Of a stretch of 64,000 nucleotides of DNA, positions 46,443-54,659 are shown piece after piece (the stretch's first letter is position 1; the number at the start of each line of letters is the position of its first letter). The stretch lies in assembly GCA_023437225.1 (NCBI GenBank), contig JAEZGS010000010.1, forward strand, positions 124,001-188,000, given 5' to 3'. The DNA is from Bacteroidota bacterium. Its GTDB lineage: Bacteria; Bacteroidota; Bacteroidia; Chitinophagales; Chitinophagaceae. The notes under the pieces were generated by a model. That model saw only the letters and a program-made list of their open reading frames with translations. It was not told where the DNA came from and ran no database searches. A program made the position numbers and the translations under genes.

Positions 46443-47369
46443 TTACGATGGGCGGAAAGATACTTTATGCAATTTGTTTTCGCGAACAAGATCCTTGTGA
46501 ATATTATCCAGGATGCCATTGACAAACTGTCCGCTTTGCTGGGTACTGTATTCTTTTGCCAGGTCAATGTATTCGTTGATGGTTACTTTGGGAGGAATTG
46601 TCTCAAAAAACAGGAATTCGCAAACCCCCATGCGCATCAGCAACATATCAAGCACCGCAATCCTGTCCGCTTCCCAGTTCTTTAGTTTAGGCTTTATATA
46701 TTCAAGCGCTATGTCTTTCTTATCAACAGTCGTTTCTAACAGCTTACGCGCGAATTCAGCTTTTTCCTTTCCTAAGAATTCTGAAAGGTTGAACGACTGC
46801 GGTTTCGAGAGAAAGTTTAGAACGAGCTGACCGATCATTTGGTTATCGTCGTCCCAGTTAGAAAACTTCTCTTCAATGAAGTTGAGGAAAGAATCATTTG
46901 TGAGCATGAGGTCCGTAAAGATGGTCTCAAGGATCTCCTTCTCCTGCTTCTTGTCGCGGCCTTCAAAGTTGATATATTCCTGGTACTTATCTGTTGCGGT
47001 GAGGTCCTGGTAAATGCGTTTCAGCAGTTCGGCGTCATCAAACTTTGCGGGATTGAAATCTTTCGTCGCCTGCATATAGCTTGCATGCTCCAGTATTCTC
47101 CAAAGCAGTTCATTACCTGCGATCTTTGTGTTCACAGAGAGATCAAATGCCGTCGGAAGGTGCTTTGCGGCACGGTTCTTCGCATCCGTTTCGGCGTAAC
47201 GGGCAACTTCTGTAATGAAATGTATAAGGTAAATAAATAACTGTCGGCTTTGTTCAAGATGCTTGTCAAGCAATTTGATCTGTTCGGACGGTTGCACAAT
47301 CTCTTCCCGGCTTTCCAACGAATACAAGGTCTGCATCACTTTAACCCGGATTATTCTTCTACTGATCAT
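46443..47369 (-). CDS. nusB: Transcription antitermination factor NusB
   Basis: 308 residues. The Bacteroidota version carries an extra N-terminal region of about 150 residues before the classical NusB helical domain, which includes 'IEEKFSNWDDDNQMI' and 'TVDKKDIALEYIKPKLKNWE' (in part), 'LDMLLMRMGVCEFLFF' and 'EYIDLAKEYSTQQSGQFVNG', close to the C-terminus of E. coli NusB. NusB with NusE binds boxA RNA in rRNA transcription. First gene of the nusB-DUF1573-yajC block. Confidence 0.93.
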   Translation of the reverse strand: MISRRIIRVKVMQTLYSLESREEIVQPSEQIKLLDKHLEQSRQLFIYLIHFITEVARYAETDAKNRAAKHLPTAFDLSVNTKIAGNELLWRILEHASYMQATKDFNPAKFDDAELLKRIYQDLTATDKYQEYINFEGRDKKQEKEILETIFTDLMLTNDSFLNFIEEKFSNWDDDNQMIGQLVLNFLSKPQSFNLSEFLGKEKAEFARKLLETTVDKKDIALEYIKPKLKNWEADRIAVLDMLLMRMGVCEFLFFETIPPKVTINEYIDLAKEYSTQQSGQFVNGILDNIHKDLVRENKLHKVSFRPS

Positions 47370-47412
47370 TGTAAGAACTTAATTGAGCCGGCAAATGTAG
47401 GGCATTTAAGCA

Positions 47413-47447
47413 GAATTGAGAATTGAGAATTGGGAATTGGGAATTGG
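47413..47447. repeat. Array of five heptamers (GAATTGA/GAATTGG)
   Basis: GAATTGA, GAATTGA, GAATTGG, GAATTGG, GAATTGG in a row, upstream of nusB. It is the complement-strand equivalent of arrays at 25310 and 49776. Confidence 0.85.
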
Positions 47448-47460
47448 GAAGGCTATATCG

Positions 47461-47502
47461 AAATGCTAAATGGAAAATGGGAAATGGCAAATGGGAAATG
47501 TA
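47461..47502. repeat. Array of six heptamers (AAATGGG type)
   Basis: AAATGCT, AAATGGA, AAATGGG, AAATGGC, AAATGGG, AAATGTA. It follows the GAATTGG array by 13 bases. Confidence 0.85.
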
Positions 47503-47635
47503 ATCGGAACTATGGCGATGCTGCTAAGTTGGCACGTTTGATCTGGATATAGTTGTTTGCTGTCAAAATTTATGGTGGCGAATGTGCCTTTCCTGAAATA
47601 TTGACCTTTAAAAGTGCTTTGGTACAGAATTCGTT

Positions 47636-47643
47636 TACTTTTG
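47636..47643 (+). promoter_or_regulatory. groES: Candidate -7 promoter element (TACTTTTG) for groES-groEL
   Basis: TACTTTTG, the TAnnTTTG type, with a TTTG at 47618-47621 only 14 bases upstream (shorter than the usual spacing of about 19). It is followed by an inverted repeat TGCCA-N5-TGGCA at 47649-47663 in the leader. The leader would be about 60 bases. Confidence 0.45.
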
Positions 47644-47648
47644 GCGCC

Positions 47649-47663
47649 TGCCATTAACTGGCA
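47649..47663. promoter_or_regulatory. Inverted repeat TGCCA-N5-TGGCA in the groES leader
   Basis: Five-base arms around TTAAC just after the candidate promoter. It is not the CIRCE sequence. It could bind a regulator, or be chance. Confidence 0.3.
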
Positions 47664-47706
47664 TAAAAGAAGAATTATCTAACATCAAAACTAAAATTGG
47701 TAAACT

Positions 47707-47985
47707 ATGGCTAAGTTAAATGTTACCCCGCTTCATGACAGGGTAATCGTGAAACCCGCAAAAGCTGAAGAGAAAACTGCCGGTGGTATCATTATTCCTG
47801 ATACCGCAAAAGAAAAGCCTCAACGTGGTACTGTTATCGCTGCTGGCCCTGGTAAGAAAGATGAGCCTGTAACTGTGAAAGAAGGCGATACCGTACTGTA
47901 CGGTAAATACGCTGGAACTGAGATCCAGATCGAAGGTGAAGATCTTCTGATCATGAGAGAAAGTGACATTCTTGCAATTGTTTAA
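47707..47985 (+). CDS. groES: Co-chaperonin GroES
   Basis: 92 residues, the standard heat-shock 10 kDa chaperonin. It contains 'LHDRVIVKPAKAEEKTAGGIIIPDTAKEKP' (key VIVKPA and GGIIIPD), the mobile loop and the C-terminal 'LLIMRESDILAIV'. It caps GroEL as a heptamer. It lies 66 bases before groEL on the same strand. Confidence 0.98.
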   Translation: MAKLNVTPLHDRVIVKPAKAEEKTAGGIIIPDTAKEKPQRGTVIAAGPGKKDEPVTVKEGDTVLYGKYAGTEIQIEGEDLLIMRESDILAIV

Positions 47986-48051
47986 TCACTCGTGGAGTAA
48001 AGAAATATTCTTATTCCTATTTCAAATGTTTAAAACAAAAATTCCATAGTC

Positions 48052-49683
48052 ATGGCAAAACAACTGTTTTTCGACATTGATGCCCGCAATAAAATGAAGA
48101 GAGGGGTAGATGTACTTGCAAATGCCGTTAAGGTGACCCTCGGACCAAAAGGTCGTAACGTAGTTCTCGAGAAAAAATTTGGTGCTCCTTCAGTTACTAA
48201 AGATGGTGTTACCGTAGCAAAAGAAATTGAACTTGAAGATCCCATCGAAAACATGGGTGCGCAAATGGTGAAAGAAGTAGCATCTAAAACTGCCGATATC
48301 GCAGGTGATGGTACTACTACTGCAACAGTTCTGGCTCAGTCAATCATTTCTGAAGGTCTGAAGAACGTAGCTGCCGGTGCTAATCCAATGGATCTTAAAA
48401 GAGGTATCGAGCAGGCAGTAGCGAAAGTAATCGAAAATCTGAAGAGTCAGTCTCAGGCCGTTGGTACAGACACTGCTAAGATCGAGCAGGTTGCTACCAT
48501 TTCTGCAAACAACGACAATAACATCGGTAAACTTATTGCTGAAGCATTTACTAAAGTAGGTAAAGAAGGTGTTATCACTGTTGAAGAAGCAAAAGGTACC
48601 GATACAAATGTAGACGTGGTAGAAGGTATGCAATTCGATCGCGGTTACATCTCTCCATATTTCGTTACAAATAGCGAGAAGATGGAAGCTGAATTGCAGA
48701 ACCCTTACATCCTGATCTATGATAAGAAGATCAGTGCGATGAAAGACATCCTTCACATCCTCGAGAAAGTTGCACAAAGCGGTCGCCCTCTCTTGATCAT
48801 TTCTGAAGATCTCGAAGGCGAAGCACTTGCAACACTTGTTGTGAACAAACTTCGTGGTACGCTGAAAGTGGCTGCTGTAAAGGCTCCTGGCTTCGGCGAC
48901 AGAAGAAAGGAAATGCTTCAGGACATCGCGATCCTTACAAAAGGTACTGTGATCAGCGAAGAGCAGGGTTACAAACTCGAGAACGCTGACATCAGCTATC
49001 TGGGTACTGCGGCTTCTGTTACCATCGACAAAGACAATACAACTGTAGTTGGTGGAAAAGGCGAGAAAGACGATATCCAGGGTCGGGTGAATCAAATCAA
49101 AGCACAGATCGAAGTAACTACTTCTGATTATGATAAAGAAAAATTGCAGGAGCGTCTTGCAAAACTCAGCGGCGGTGTTGCAGTATTGTATGTTGGTGCT
49201 GCTACTGAAGTAGAGATGAAAGAAAAGAAAGATCGTGTAGACGATGCATTGCACGCTACAAGAGCTGCGGTTGAAGAAGGTATCGTACCAGGTGGTGGTG
49301 TTGCTTACATCCGCGCAATTAAAGATCTGGAAGAACTAAAAGGTGTTAACGAAGACGAGACAACCGGTATCCAGATCGTTAAGCGTGCTATTGAAGAACC
49401 TCTTCGTCAGATCGTTGCTAACAGCGGTATTGAAGGAAGCATCGTAGTTCAAAAAGTAAAAGAAGGAACTGCAGATTACGGATTCAATGCGCGCACCGAG
49501 GTTTATGAGAACCTTCTTGCTGCAGGTGTTATCGATCCAACTAAAGTAACACGTATCGCTCTCGAGAATGCTGCTTCAATTGCAGGTATGTTGCTTACCA
49601 CAGAGTGTGTGATCGCAGACAAACCTAAGAAAGAAGAAGCTCATGCTCATCCGGCTCCAGGTATGGGTGGAATGGACTACTAA
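48052..49683 (+). CDS. groEL: Chaperonin GroEL
   Basis: 543 residues, full length. ATP-binding 'GDGTTTATVLAQSI' near 86, 'DIAGDGTTTA', and the end 'PGMGGMDY', the usual glycine-methionine tail. It refolds proteins in a tetradecamer with GroES. The C-terminal tail is short for a GGM repeat. The gene is followed by a heptamer array and a terminator. Confidence 0.98.
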   Translation: MAKQLFFDIDARNKMKRGVDVLANAVKVTLGPKGRNVVLEKKFGAPSVTKDGVTVAKEIELEDPIENMGAQMVKEVASKTADIAGDGTTTATVLAQSIISEGLKNVAAGANPMDLKRGIEQAVAKVIENLKSQSQAVGTDTAKIEQVATISANNDNNIGKLIAEAFTKVGKEGVITVEEAKGTDTNVDVVEGMQFDRGYISPYFVTNSEKMEAELQNPYILIYDKKISAMKDILHILEKVAQSGRPLLIISEDLEGEALATLVVNKLRGTLKVAAVKAPGFGDRRKEMLQDIAILTKGTVISEEQGYKLENADISYLGTAASVTIDKDNTTVVGGKGEKDDIQGRVNQIKAQIEVTTSDYDKEKLQERLAKLSGGVAVLYVGAATEVEMKEKKDRVDDALHATRAAVEEGIVPGGGVAYIRAIKDLEELKGVNEDETTGIQIVKRAIEEPLRQIVANSGIEGSIVVQKVKEGTADYGFNARTEVYENLLAAGVIDPTKVTRIALENAASIAGMLLTTECVIADKPKKEEAHAHPAPGMGGMDY

Positions 49684-49687
49684 TTAT

Positions 49688-49722
49688 GAAATTCGAAATG
49701 CCAAATGCGCAATTCGAAACAA
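49688..49722. repeat. Array of five heptamers (GAAATTC / CAAATGC type)
   Basis: GAAATTC, GAAATGC, CAAATGC, GCAATTC, GAAACAA, starting four bases after the groEL stop codon and ending eight bases before its terminator. Confidence 0.75.
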
Positions 49723-49730
49723 ATACACAC

Positions 49731-49768
49731 AAGAATGCTCCCACGATGGGGGCATTCTTCTTTCTATC
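49731..49768 (+). terminator. Terminator after groEL
   Basis: Thirteen-position stem AAGAATGCTCCCA / TGGGGGCATTCTT around CGA, followed by CTTTCT. It lies about 48 bases after the groEL stop, beyond the repeat array. Confidence 0.8.
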
Positions 49769-49775
49769 CATTTTA

Positions 49776-49803
49776 CAATTCCCAATTCTCAATTCTCAAT
49801 TTC
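49776..49803. repeat. Array of four heptamers (CAATTCT type)
   Basis: CAATTCC, CAATTCT, CAATTCT, CAATTTC, ending 20 bases before the prfB start codon. It is the reverse complement of the GAATTGG family at 47413. Confidence 0.8.
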
Positions 49804-49823
49804 GCTGATTATCTTCGCCGCCT

Positions 49824-50916
49824 ATGACACAAGAACAAATCAAGAGTATGAGGGACCGTGTAGCCGTCCTGAGGAGGTTTCTTTGACGTCGATAACAGGA
49901 CAGACAAGATAAACCAGGATAAGCAGCTTTCATTGTCACCAGGTTTTTGGGATGACAACAAGCGAGCTACCGAAATTCTCAAAAACATCAAGGTTAACGA
50001 ATATTGGGTAAAGCTTTACGAGCAGGTAGAAGCGGCCGTGGACGACTTCGTTGTGCTGTTTGATTTCTGGAAATCCGGCGATGCAACGGAACAGGAAACG
50101 AAAGAAGCCTACGAAAGTTCCCTTCAGCAGATCGAAGAAGCAGAATTCAAAAGCACGCTCAATCAACCGGAAGATGAATTGCCCGGGGTACTGCAGATCA
50201 ACTCTGGTGCTGGCGGAACAGAAAGCCAGGACTGGGCCGAGATGCTTGCCCGCATGTATCGCATGTATGGAGAAAAGCAGGGTTGGACCGTTTCAGAACT
50301 TGACTGGCAGGAGGGCGATGGCGCTGGCATCAAGAGTGCAACGCTTCAATTTGATGGGCCATTCGCGTATGGCTTCCTCAAAGCTGAAAGTGGCGTACAC
50401 AGACTTGTACGTATTTCGCCCTTCGATTCAAATGCGCGTCGCCACACTTCTTTTGCCTCCATCTTTGTATATCCGCTGGTTGATGACTCGATTGAGGTAG
50501 AGGTGAATCCAGCCGATCTGGAATGGGAATTCTATCGAAGCGGAGGTAAGGGCGGACAGAACGTCAACAAAGTTGAAACTGCAGTCCGATTGAAGCACAT
50601 GCCAAGTGGCATCATCATTGAGTGCCAGCAGGCCCGGACTCAGGGTGAGAATAGGGAGAAGGCACTTAAGATGTTAAAGAGCCGGCTGTATGAAGAGGAG
50701 CTTAGAAAACGCGAAGAGCTTAAGAATGCGGCAAACGCCAGCAAGAAAAAAATCGAATGGGGCAGCCAGATACGTTCCTATGTTTTCCATCCTTACAAAA
50801 TGATCAAGGATCATCGAACTGACTTCGAGGTAGGAAACGTACAACCGGTAATGGATGGAGAACTCGACGGATTCATCAAGGCCTACCTGATGATGGAAAA
50901 AGAATCTACTAATTAG
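49824..50916 (+). CDS. prfB: Peptide chain release factor 2, with programmed +1 frameshift
   Basis: The ATG at 49824 opens a frame of 20 codons that stops at TGA (49884-49886). The site reads AGGAGG TTT CTT TGA C, the classical RF2 frameshift element: a Shine-Dalgarno-like AGGAGG (49872-49877) three bases before CTT-TGA. After slipping by +1 the next codon is GAC at 49885, and the frame runs to 50916, giving about 363 residues, the usual RF2 length. The main part has the stop-codon-reading SPF in 'VRISPFDSN' and the peptidyl-hydrolysis GGQ in 'GGKGGQNVNKVE'. RF2 controls its own level by reading the internal UGA. The gene is intact, not a pseudogene. Confidence 0.95.
49872..49887 (+). promoter_or_regulatory. 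prfB: Programmed +1 frameshift site of prfB
   Basis: AGGAGG-TTT-CTT-TGA-C. The slippery CUU codon is followed by an in-frame UGA and preceded by a strong anti-ribosome-pairing AGGAGG. It differs from the E. coli element only in the bases around CTTTGAC. Confidence 0.95.
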
Positions 50917-50929
50917 CAAAAATGATATT

Positions 50930-52555
50930 ATGAACCTCGGTTATTTCAATTATCCCCTGCCTGCCAATGAGCCGGTCTTAAATTATGCACCCGGTTCAAA
51001 GGAAAGAGAGCTGTTGCAGCAGACAATTGCTGAACTCAAATCTACTACAGCTGATATCCCTATGTTTATTGGTCCCGACGAAGTTCGCACCGGTCGGCAG
51101 GTAGCCATTAATCCACCGCATGAAAGAACGCACGTTCTCGGGCATTTTCATGCTGGCGATGAATCGCATGTTCGCATGGCCATTGATGCTGCACTTGCTG
51201 CCCGCGAACAATGGGCGGAAATGAGCTGGGAGAACCGGGCCAATATTTTCCTGAAAGCTGCGGACCTGATCGCAACTAAATATCGTCCTTACATGAACGG
51301 CACAACCATGCTGGGGCAAAGTAAAAATGCTTACCAGGCGGAGATTGACAGTGCTTGTGAGTTAATAGATTTTCTCAGGTTCAATGTTCATTTTTTAAGT
51401 GAGATCTACCGTCAGCAGCCGATCAGTTCACCTGGAATGCATAACCGTTTGGAGTATCGTCCACTGGAAGGTTTCGTTCTTGCCATTACGCCTTTCAATT
51501 TTACGGCGATAGGTGGAAACCTCCCTACATCTGCCGCCATGTGTGGTAATGTTGTCGTTTGGAAATGCGCAAATACGCAGGTTTACAGTGCCCAGATGTT
51601 CATGCGTATTTTGAAAGAAGCAGGATTGCCTGATGGAGTTATCAACCTCGTGTATGTTGATGGACCAACAATCGGTAAAGTATGTTTCAGTCATACACAT
51701 TTTGCAGGGGTGCATTTTACCGGATCCACAGGTGTATTCAACCATATGTGGAAGACCATTGGTGAGAATATGCATCTGTACAAATCATATCCACGCATTG
51801 TGGGCGAAACAGGAGGGAAGGATTTCGTTATGGTTCATGCTTCTGCAGACCCTGATGTTGTTGCAACTGCTTTGCTTCGGGGTGCCTTCGAATATCAGGG
51901 GCAGAAATGCTCTGCCGCCTCTCGTGCTTACCTGCCTTCTAATATTGCTGAGCAGGTAAAACAGAAACTGGTTGAGGGGATCAATTCATTTAAGATGGGA
52001 TCCGTTGAAGAGTTTGGAAACTTTATCAACGCAGTGATCGATGAGAAGAGTTTTGATAAGATATGCAGTTACATAGAAAAGGCGAAGACCGATCCTGAGT
52101 CAGACGTGATCGCCGGAGGTTCATTTGATAAGACCGATGGCTATTACATTCAACCTACGGTTATCGAAACTAAGAATCCCGGCTACATTACAATGTGTGA
52201 AGAAATATTCGGGCCGGTGCTTACCATCTATACATACCCTGCGGAAGAATTTGAGCAGACTTTAAAACTAGTTGACAATACGTCCCCTTATGCGCTTACC
52301 GGCTCTATCATAGCGCGGGACAGGTACGCGGTTGAGCTGGCAACAAAATTGTTGAGAAATGCTGCAGGCAATTTTTATATCAACGATAAGCCCACTGGAG
52401 CCGTAGTTGGTCAGCAGCCCTTTGGTGGCGCACGGGCTTCCGGAACAAACGATAAAGCCGGGTCAATACTCAATCTGTATCGCTGGCTAAGTCCCCGAAC
52501 AATTAAAGAAACTTTCAATCCACCAACAGATTACAGGTATCCGTTTTTAGGATAA
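50930..52555 (+). CDS. pruA: 1-pyrroline-5-carboxylate (glutamate semialdehyde) dehydrogenase
   Basis: 541 residues of the ALDH4 type, starting 'MNLGYFNYPLPANEPVLNYA'. Key sites: the NAD-region 'WKCANTQVYS', 'GVHFTGSTGVF', the general-base Glu in 'VGETGGKDF' and the nucleophile Cys in 'YQGQKCSAASR'. It oxidises glutamate semialdehyde, from proline or ornithine breakdown, to glutamate. It lacks the proline dehydrogenase domain of PutA, as in animals and Bacteroidota. It starts 13 bases after prfB, so they may share a transcript. Confidence 0.94.
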   Translation: MNLGYFNYPLPANEPVLNYAPGSKERELLQQTIAELKSTTADIPMFIGPDEVRTGRQVAINPPHERTHVLGHFHAGDESHVRMAIDAALAAREQWAEMSWENRANIFLKAADLIATKYRPYMNGTTMLGQSKNAYQAEIDSACELIDFLRFNVHFLSEIYRQQPISSPGMHNRLEYRPLEGFVLAITPFNFTAIGGNLPTSAAMCGNVVVWKCANTQVYSAQMFMRILKEAGLPDGVINLVYVDGPTIGKVCFSHTHFAGVHFTGSTGVFNHMWKTIGENMHLYKSYPRIVGETGGKDFVMVHASADPDVVATALLRGAFEYQGQKCSAASRAYLPSNIAEQVKQKLVEGINSFKMGSVEEFGNFINAVIDEKSFDKICSYIEKAKTDPESDVIAGGSFDKTDGYYIQPTVIETKNPGYITMCEEIFGPVLTIYTYPAEEFEQTLKLVDNTSPYALTGSIIARDRYAVELATKLLRNAAGNFYINDKPTGAVVGQQPFGGARASGTNDKAGSILNLYRWLSPRTIKETFNPPTDYRYPFLG

Positions 52556-52559
52556 AACA

Positions 52560-52590
52560 AAGGTCCGGCTTAATGCCGGACTTTTTGTTT
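52560..52590 (+). terminator. Terminator after pruA
   Basis: Stem GTCCGGC / GCCGGAC (52563-52569 with 52575-52581), followed by TTTTTGTTT. Confidence 0.85.
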
Positions 52591-52643
52591 ATGGTAGTAT
52601 GGCACAATTTTTTTCATGTTGCTTACAATCAAATCTATTTGAT

Positions 52644-53219
52644 ATGAAAAAAATATTTTCCATGGTGCTTATGGTTTGCCTTGCAGCGAGCGTAAATGCA
52701 CAAATGTCCGGTACCCGTTTCGGGGTTAAAGCCGGCGCAAACTTCTCCAATGTAAATGTTGAAGGCACAGATGCCGACATAAAGGCAACGTCTGGTCTGC
52801 ACCTTGGCGTATTGGCCCATGTTCATGTTACCGATCGATTCGCATTTCAGCCTGAACTGGTTTATTCCATGCAGGGAGCGAAGTCTGAATTTGCAGGTGA
52901 AGATTCGAAATTGAAACTACACTACATAAATATTCCTGTACTAGGACAGGTGATGTTTGGTGATGGATTTCGTTTGCAAACAGGACCACAGGTAGGTTTT
53001 CTTCTTTCGGCTAAAGAAGAGGATGAAGATGTAAAAGAAGACTTTAATAAGATCGACTTCTCATGGTCATTTGGTGCAAGCTATGTAACGAGCACTGGAA
53101 TTGGATTTGATGCCCGTTATAACCTGGGCTTGAGTAACATCAGCGAAAGCGATGAAGTGAAGGCCCGCAACCGGGTATTCCAGGTAGGCATCTTCTATCT
53201 TTTCGGTGGTACAAAATAA
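52644..53219 (+). CDS. Small outer-membrane beta-barrel protein (PorT-like), copy 1
   Basis: 191 residues from the ATG at 52644; the frame is open to 52599 without a signal in that part. Signal peptide ends SVNAQ. The body shows 'RFGVKAGANFSNV', 'FQPELVYSMQGA', 'NIPVLGQVMFGDGFRLQTGPQVGFLLSAK' (in part) and ends 'VGIFYLFGG'. It is an OMP_b-brl_2 type barrel of about eight strands, widespread in Bacteroidota, of mostly unknown function. The next gene is a paralog. Confidence 0.9.
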   Translation: MKKIFSMVLMVCLAASVNAQMSGTRFGVKAGANFSNVNVEGTDADIKATSGLHLGVLAHVHVTDRFAFQPELVYSMQGAKSEFAGEDSKLKLHYINIPVLGQVMFGDGFRLQTGPQVGFLLSAKEEDEDVKEDFNKIDFSWSFGASYVTSTGIGFDARYNLGLSNISESDEVKARNRVFQVGIFYLFGGTK

Positions 53220-53240
53220 TTTCACATGTATGTTGTCTTA

Positions 53241-53270
53241 AAGGAGAACCAGGTTGGTTCTCCTTTTTTT
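53241..53270 (+). terminator. Terminator after beta-barrel gene 1
   Basis: Eleven-base-pair stem AAGGAGAACCA / TGGTTCTCCTT with a three-base loop, then a T run. Confidence 0.9.
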
Positions 53271-53378
53271 ATATCAACTTATTACCATTCATCCTTTGCA
53301 CGAAACCGAATTTCCCATATACATGACAAGTTTCATGTATGATCATAATTTTGCGCCCAACAAACTAAACTTTATACT

Positions 53379-53957
53379 ATGAAGAGAATTTTCATTCTTT
53401 TTGTTTGCATGGCAAGCTTTGCCGCAGCAAGCGCACAGGTACAGTTCGGAGGAAAGGCAGGTCTAAACCTTTCAACTTTTGCTGGCGACGATGCAGAAGG
53501 GTCGGATATGAAAGTAGGATTTCATGTGGGTGGTCTCGTGAAAGTGCCCATTACAGAATCTTTCTTTTTCCAACCCGAATTAGTATTCTCGAGTCAGGGT
53601 GCACAAACGTCAGATGACGACATTGATGACATCAAAATGAATCTTAATTATCTGAATGTTCCGTTGCTGGCTAAGTATCAAACTGGTTCAGGCTTCTTTG
53701 TTGAAACCGGTCCTCAAATTGGTTTCCTTCTTTCGGCTAAAGCGAAAGCTGAAGGAATCACAGTAGACATGAAAGATTTCATGAAGAAGACAGATTTCTC
53801 ATGGACAGTAGGATTAGGATTTCAATTCCCGATGAATTTCGGAGTTAATGCAAGGTACAATCATGGTTTATCCAACATCTGGGATGAAGAAGACTCCAAA
53901 CTGAATAACAGCGTCTTCCAGGTTGGTGTTTTCTATGTTATTGGTGGAAGCCGTTAA
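53379..53957 (+). CDS. Small outer-membrane beta-barrel protein (PorT-like), copy 2
   Basis: 192 residues. Signal peptide ends ASAQ. It repeats the layout of the previous gene: 'FGGKAGLNLSTF', 'FQPELVFSSQGA', 'NVPLLAKYQTGSGFFVETGPQIGFLLSAK' (in part), a negatively charged segment, and 'VFQVGVFYVIGG'. The closest relation is with copy 1, so the pair is a tandem duplication with diverged acidic loops (DDDIDD here). Each copy has its own terminator. Confidence 0.9.
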   Translation: MKRIFILFVCMASFAAASAQVQFGGKAGLNLSTFAGDDAEGSDMKVGFHVGGLVKVPITESFFFQPELVFSSQGAQTSDDDIDDIKMNLNYLNVPLLAKYQTGSGFFVETGPQIGFLLSAKAKAEGITVDMKDFMKKTDFSWTVGLGFQFPMNFGVNARYNHGLSNIWDEEDSKLNNSVFQVGVFYVIGGSR

Positions 53958-53986
53958 CGTCTTCGCTAATTAATCGATCACTTTAT

Positions 53987-54020
53987 AAAAGGGTTGCTGT
54001 TTTCAGCAGCCCTTTTTATT
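53987..54020 (+). terminator. Terminator after beta-barrel gene 2
   Basis: Stem GGGTTGCTG / CAGCAGCCC (one G.U pair) around TTTT, then TTTTTATTT. Confidence 0.85.
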
Positions 54021-54076
54021 TACTACATTCGCAAAGTCTGAGAAAACAGGCAACCCCATCTTTCAAAATTTTCTGC

Positions 54077-54604
54077 GTGAAAACGGTATTGAACGAACAA
54101 CAGATTTCGATAACAATCAAAAGGCTCGCCCACGAGGTGCTCGAGAATCATCCGGATCTTGAAAACACAGTGATCATCGGTATACAACCCAGAGGTATAT
54201 ACATTTCAGATAAGCTTGTAACCGAATTAAAGACGATGGTTTCACAAGGTAGCATTCGCTATGGAATACTTGATATCACGTTTTATCGCGATGATGTAAG
54301 AAAGCAATTGCATATACCCAATGCAACAGACATTCCATTCAGTATAGAAAATAAGAAAGTGATACTGGTTGATGATGTTCTCTATACGGGTCGCACCACA
54401 CGTGCTGCATTGGATGCACTGCTCGATTATGGGCGCCCCGCTAACGTGGAACTATGTGTATTGATCGATCGTCGTTATACCAGGGAATTTCCTATTCAGG
54501 CCGATTATATTGGCAGATCGATTGATTCCATCAATTCACAAACTGTGAAGGTTTTTTGGAAGGAAAGGGATGGTTCGGAAGAAGTCATGCTGCTTGAGAA
54601 TTGA
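54077..54604 (+). CDS. pyrR: PyrR: pyrimidine regulator / uracil phosphoribosyltransferase-like
   Basis: 175 residues from a GTG start. It shows 'IIGIQPRGIYISD', the PRPP loop 'VILVDDVLYTGRTTRAAL' and 'LIDRRYTREFPIQADYIG', all typical of PyrR. In Bacillus PyrR binds pyr mRNA; in Bacteroidota no attenuator is known to me and none is visible here, so it may work by its enzymatic or another activity. It is the first gene of pyrR-pyrB, with 55 bases between them. Confidence 0.92.
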   Translation: MKTVLNEQQISITIKRLAHEVLENHPDLENTVIIGIQPRGIYISDKLVTELKTMVSQGSIRYGILDITFYRDDVRKQLHIPNATDIPFSIENKKVILVDDVLYTGRTTRAALDALLDYGRPANVELCVLIDRRYTREFPIQADYIGRSIDSINSQTVKVFWKERDGSEEVMLLEN

Positions 54605-54659
54605 ACAGCACTTACATTTTCGGCATTAATGTTTAAATACTATAACTTCGCCTCCTGAA

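Larger units (their letters stand above)
47370..47706. other. Divergent intergenic region nusB/groES with two repeat arrays
   Basis: No gene is visible in these 337 bases. It holds two heptamer arrays (listed separately), a candidate groES promoter and an inverted repeat. No CIRCE-type heat-shock operator was found. Confidence 0.6.

Noticed and set aside
46415..46567. Longer N-terminus for the DUF1573 protein
   Set aside because: It overlaps nusB coding sequence and would bury the lipoprotein signal that starts at 46414.
48340..49254. Minus-strand frame of 304 codons inside groEL
   Set aside because: Antisense to GroEL; the low stop frequency comes from GroEL codon use.
49824..49886. prfB read as a broken gene because of an early in-frame TGA
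   Set aside because: The AGGAGG-TTT-CTT-TGA-C element is the known RF2 programmed frameshift and the +1 frame continues to a full-length protein.
54605..54659. PyrR-dependent attenuator between pyrR and pyrB
   Set aside because: Only 55 bases, with no terminator/antiterminator hairpins or PyrR-binding loop.
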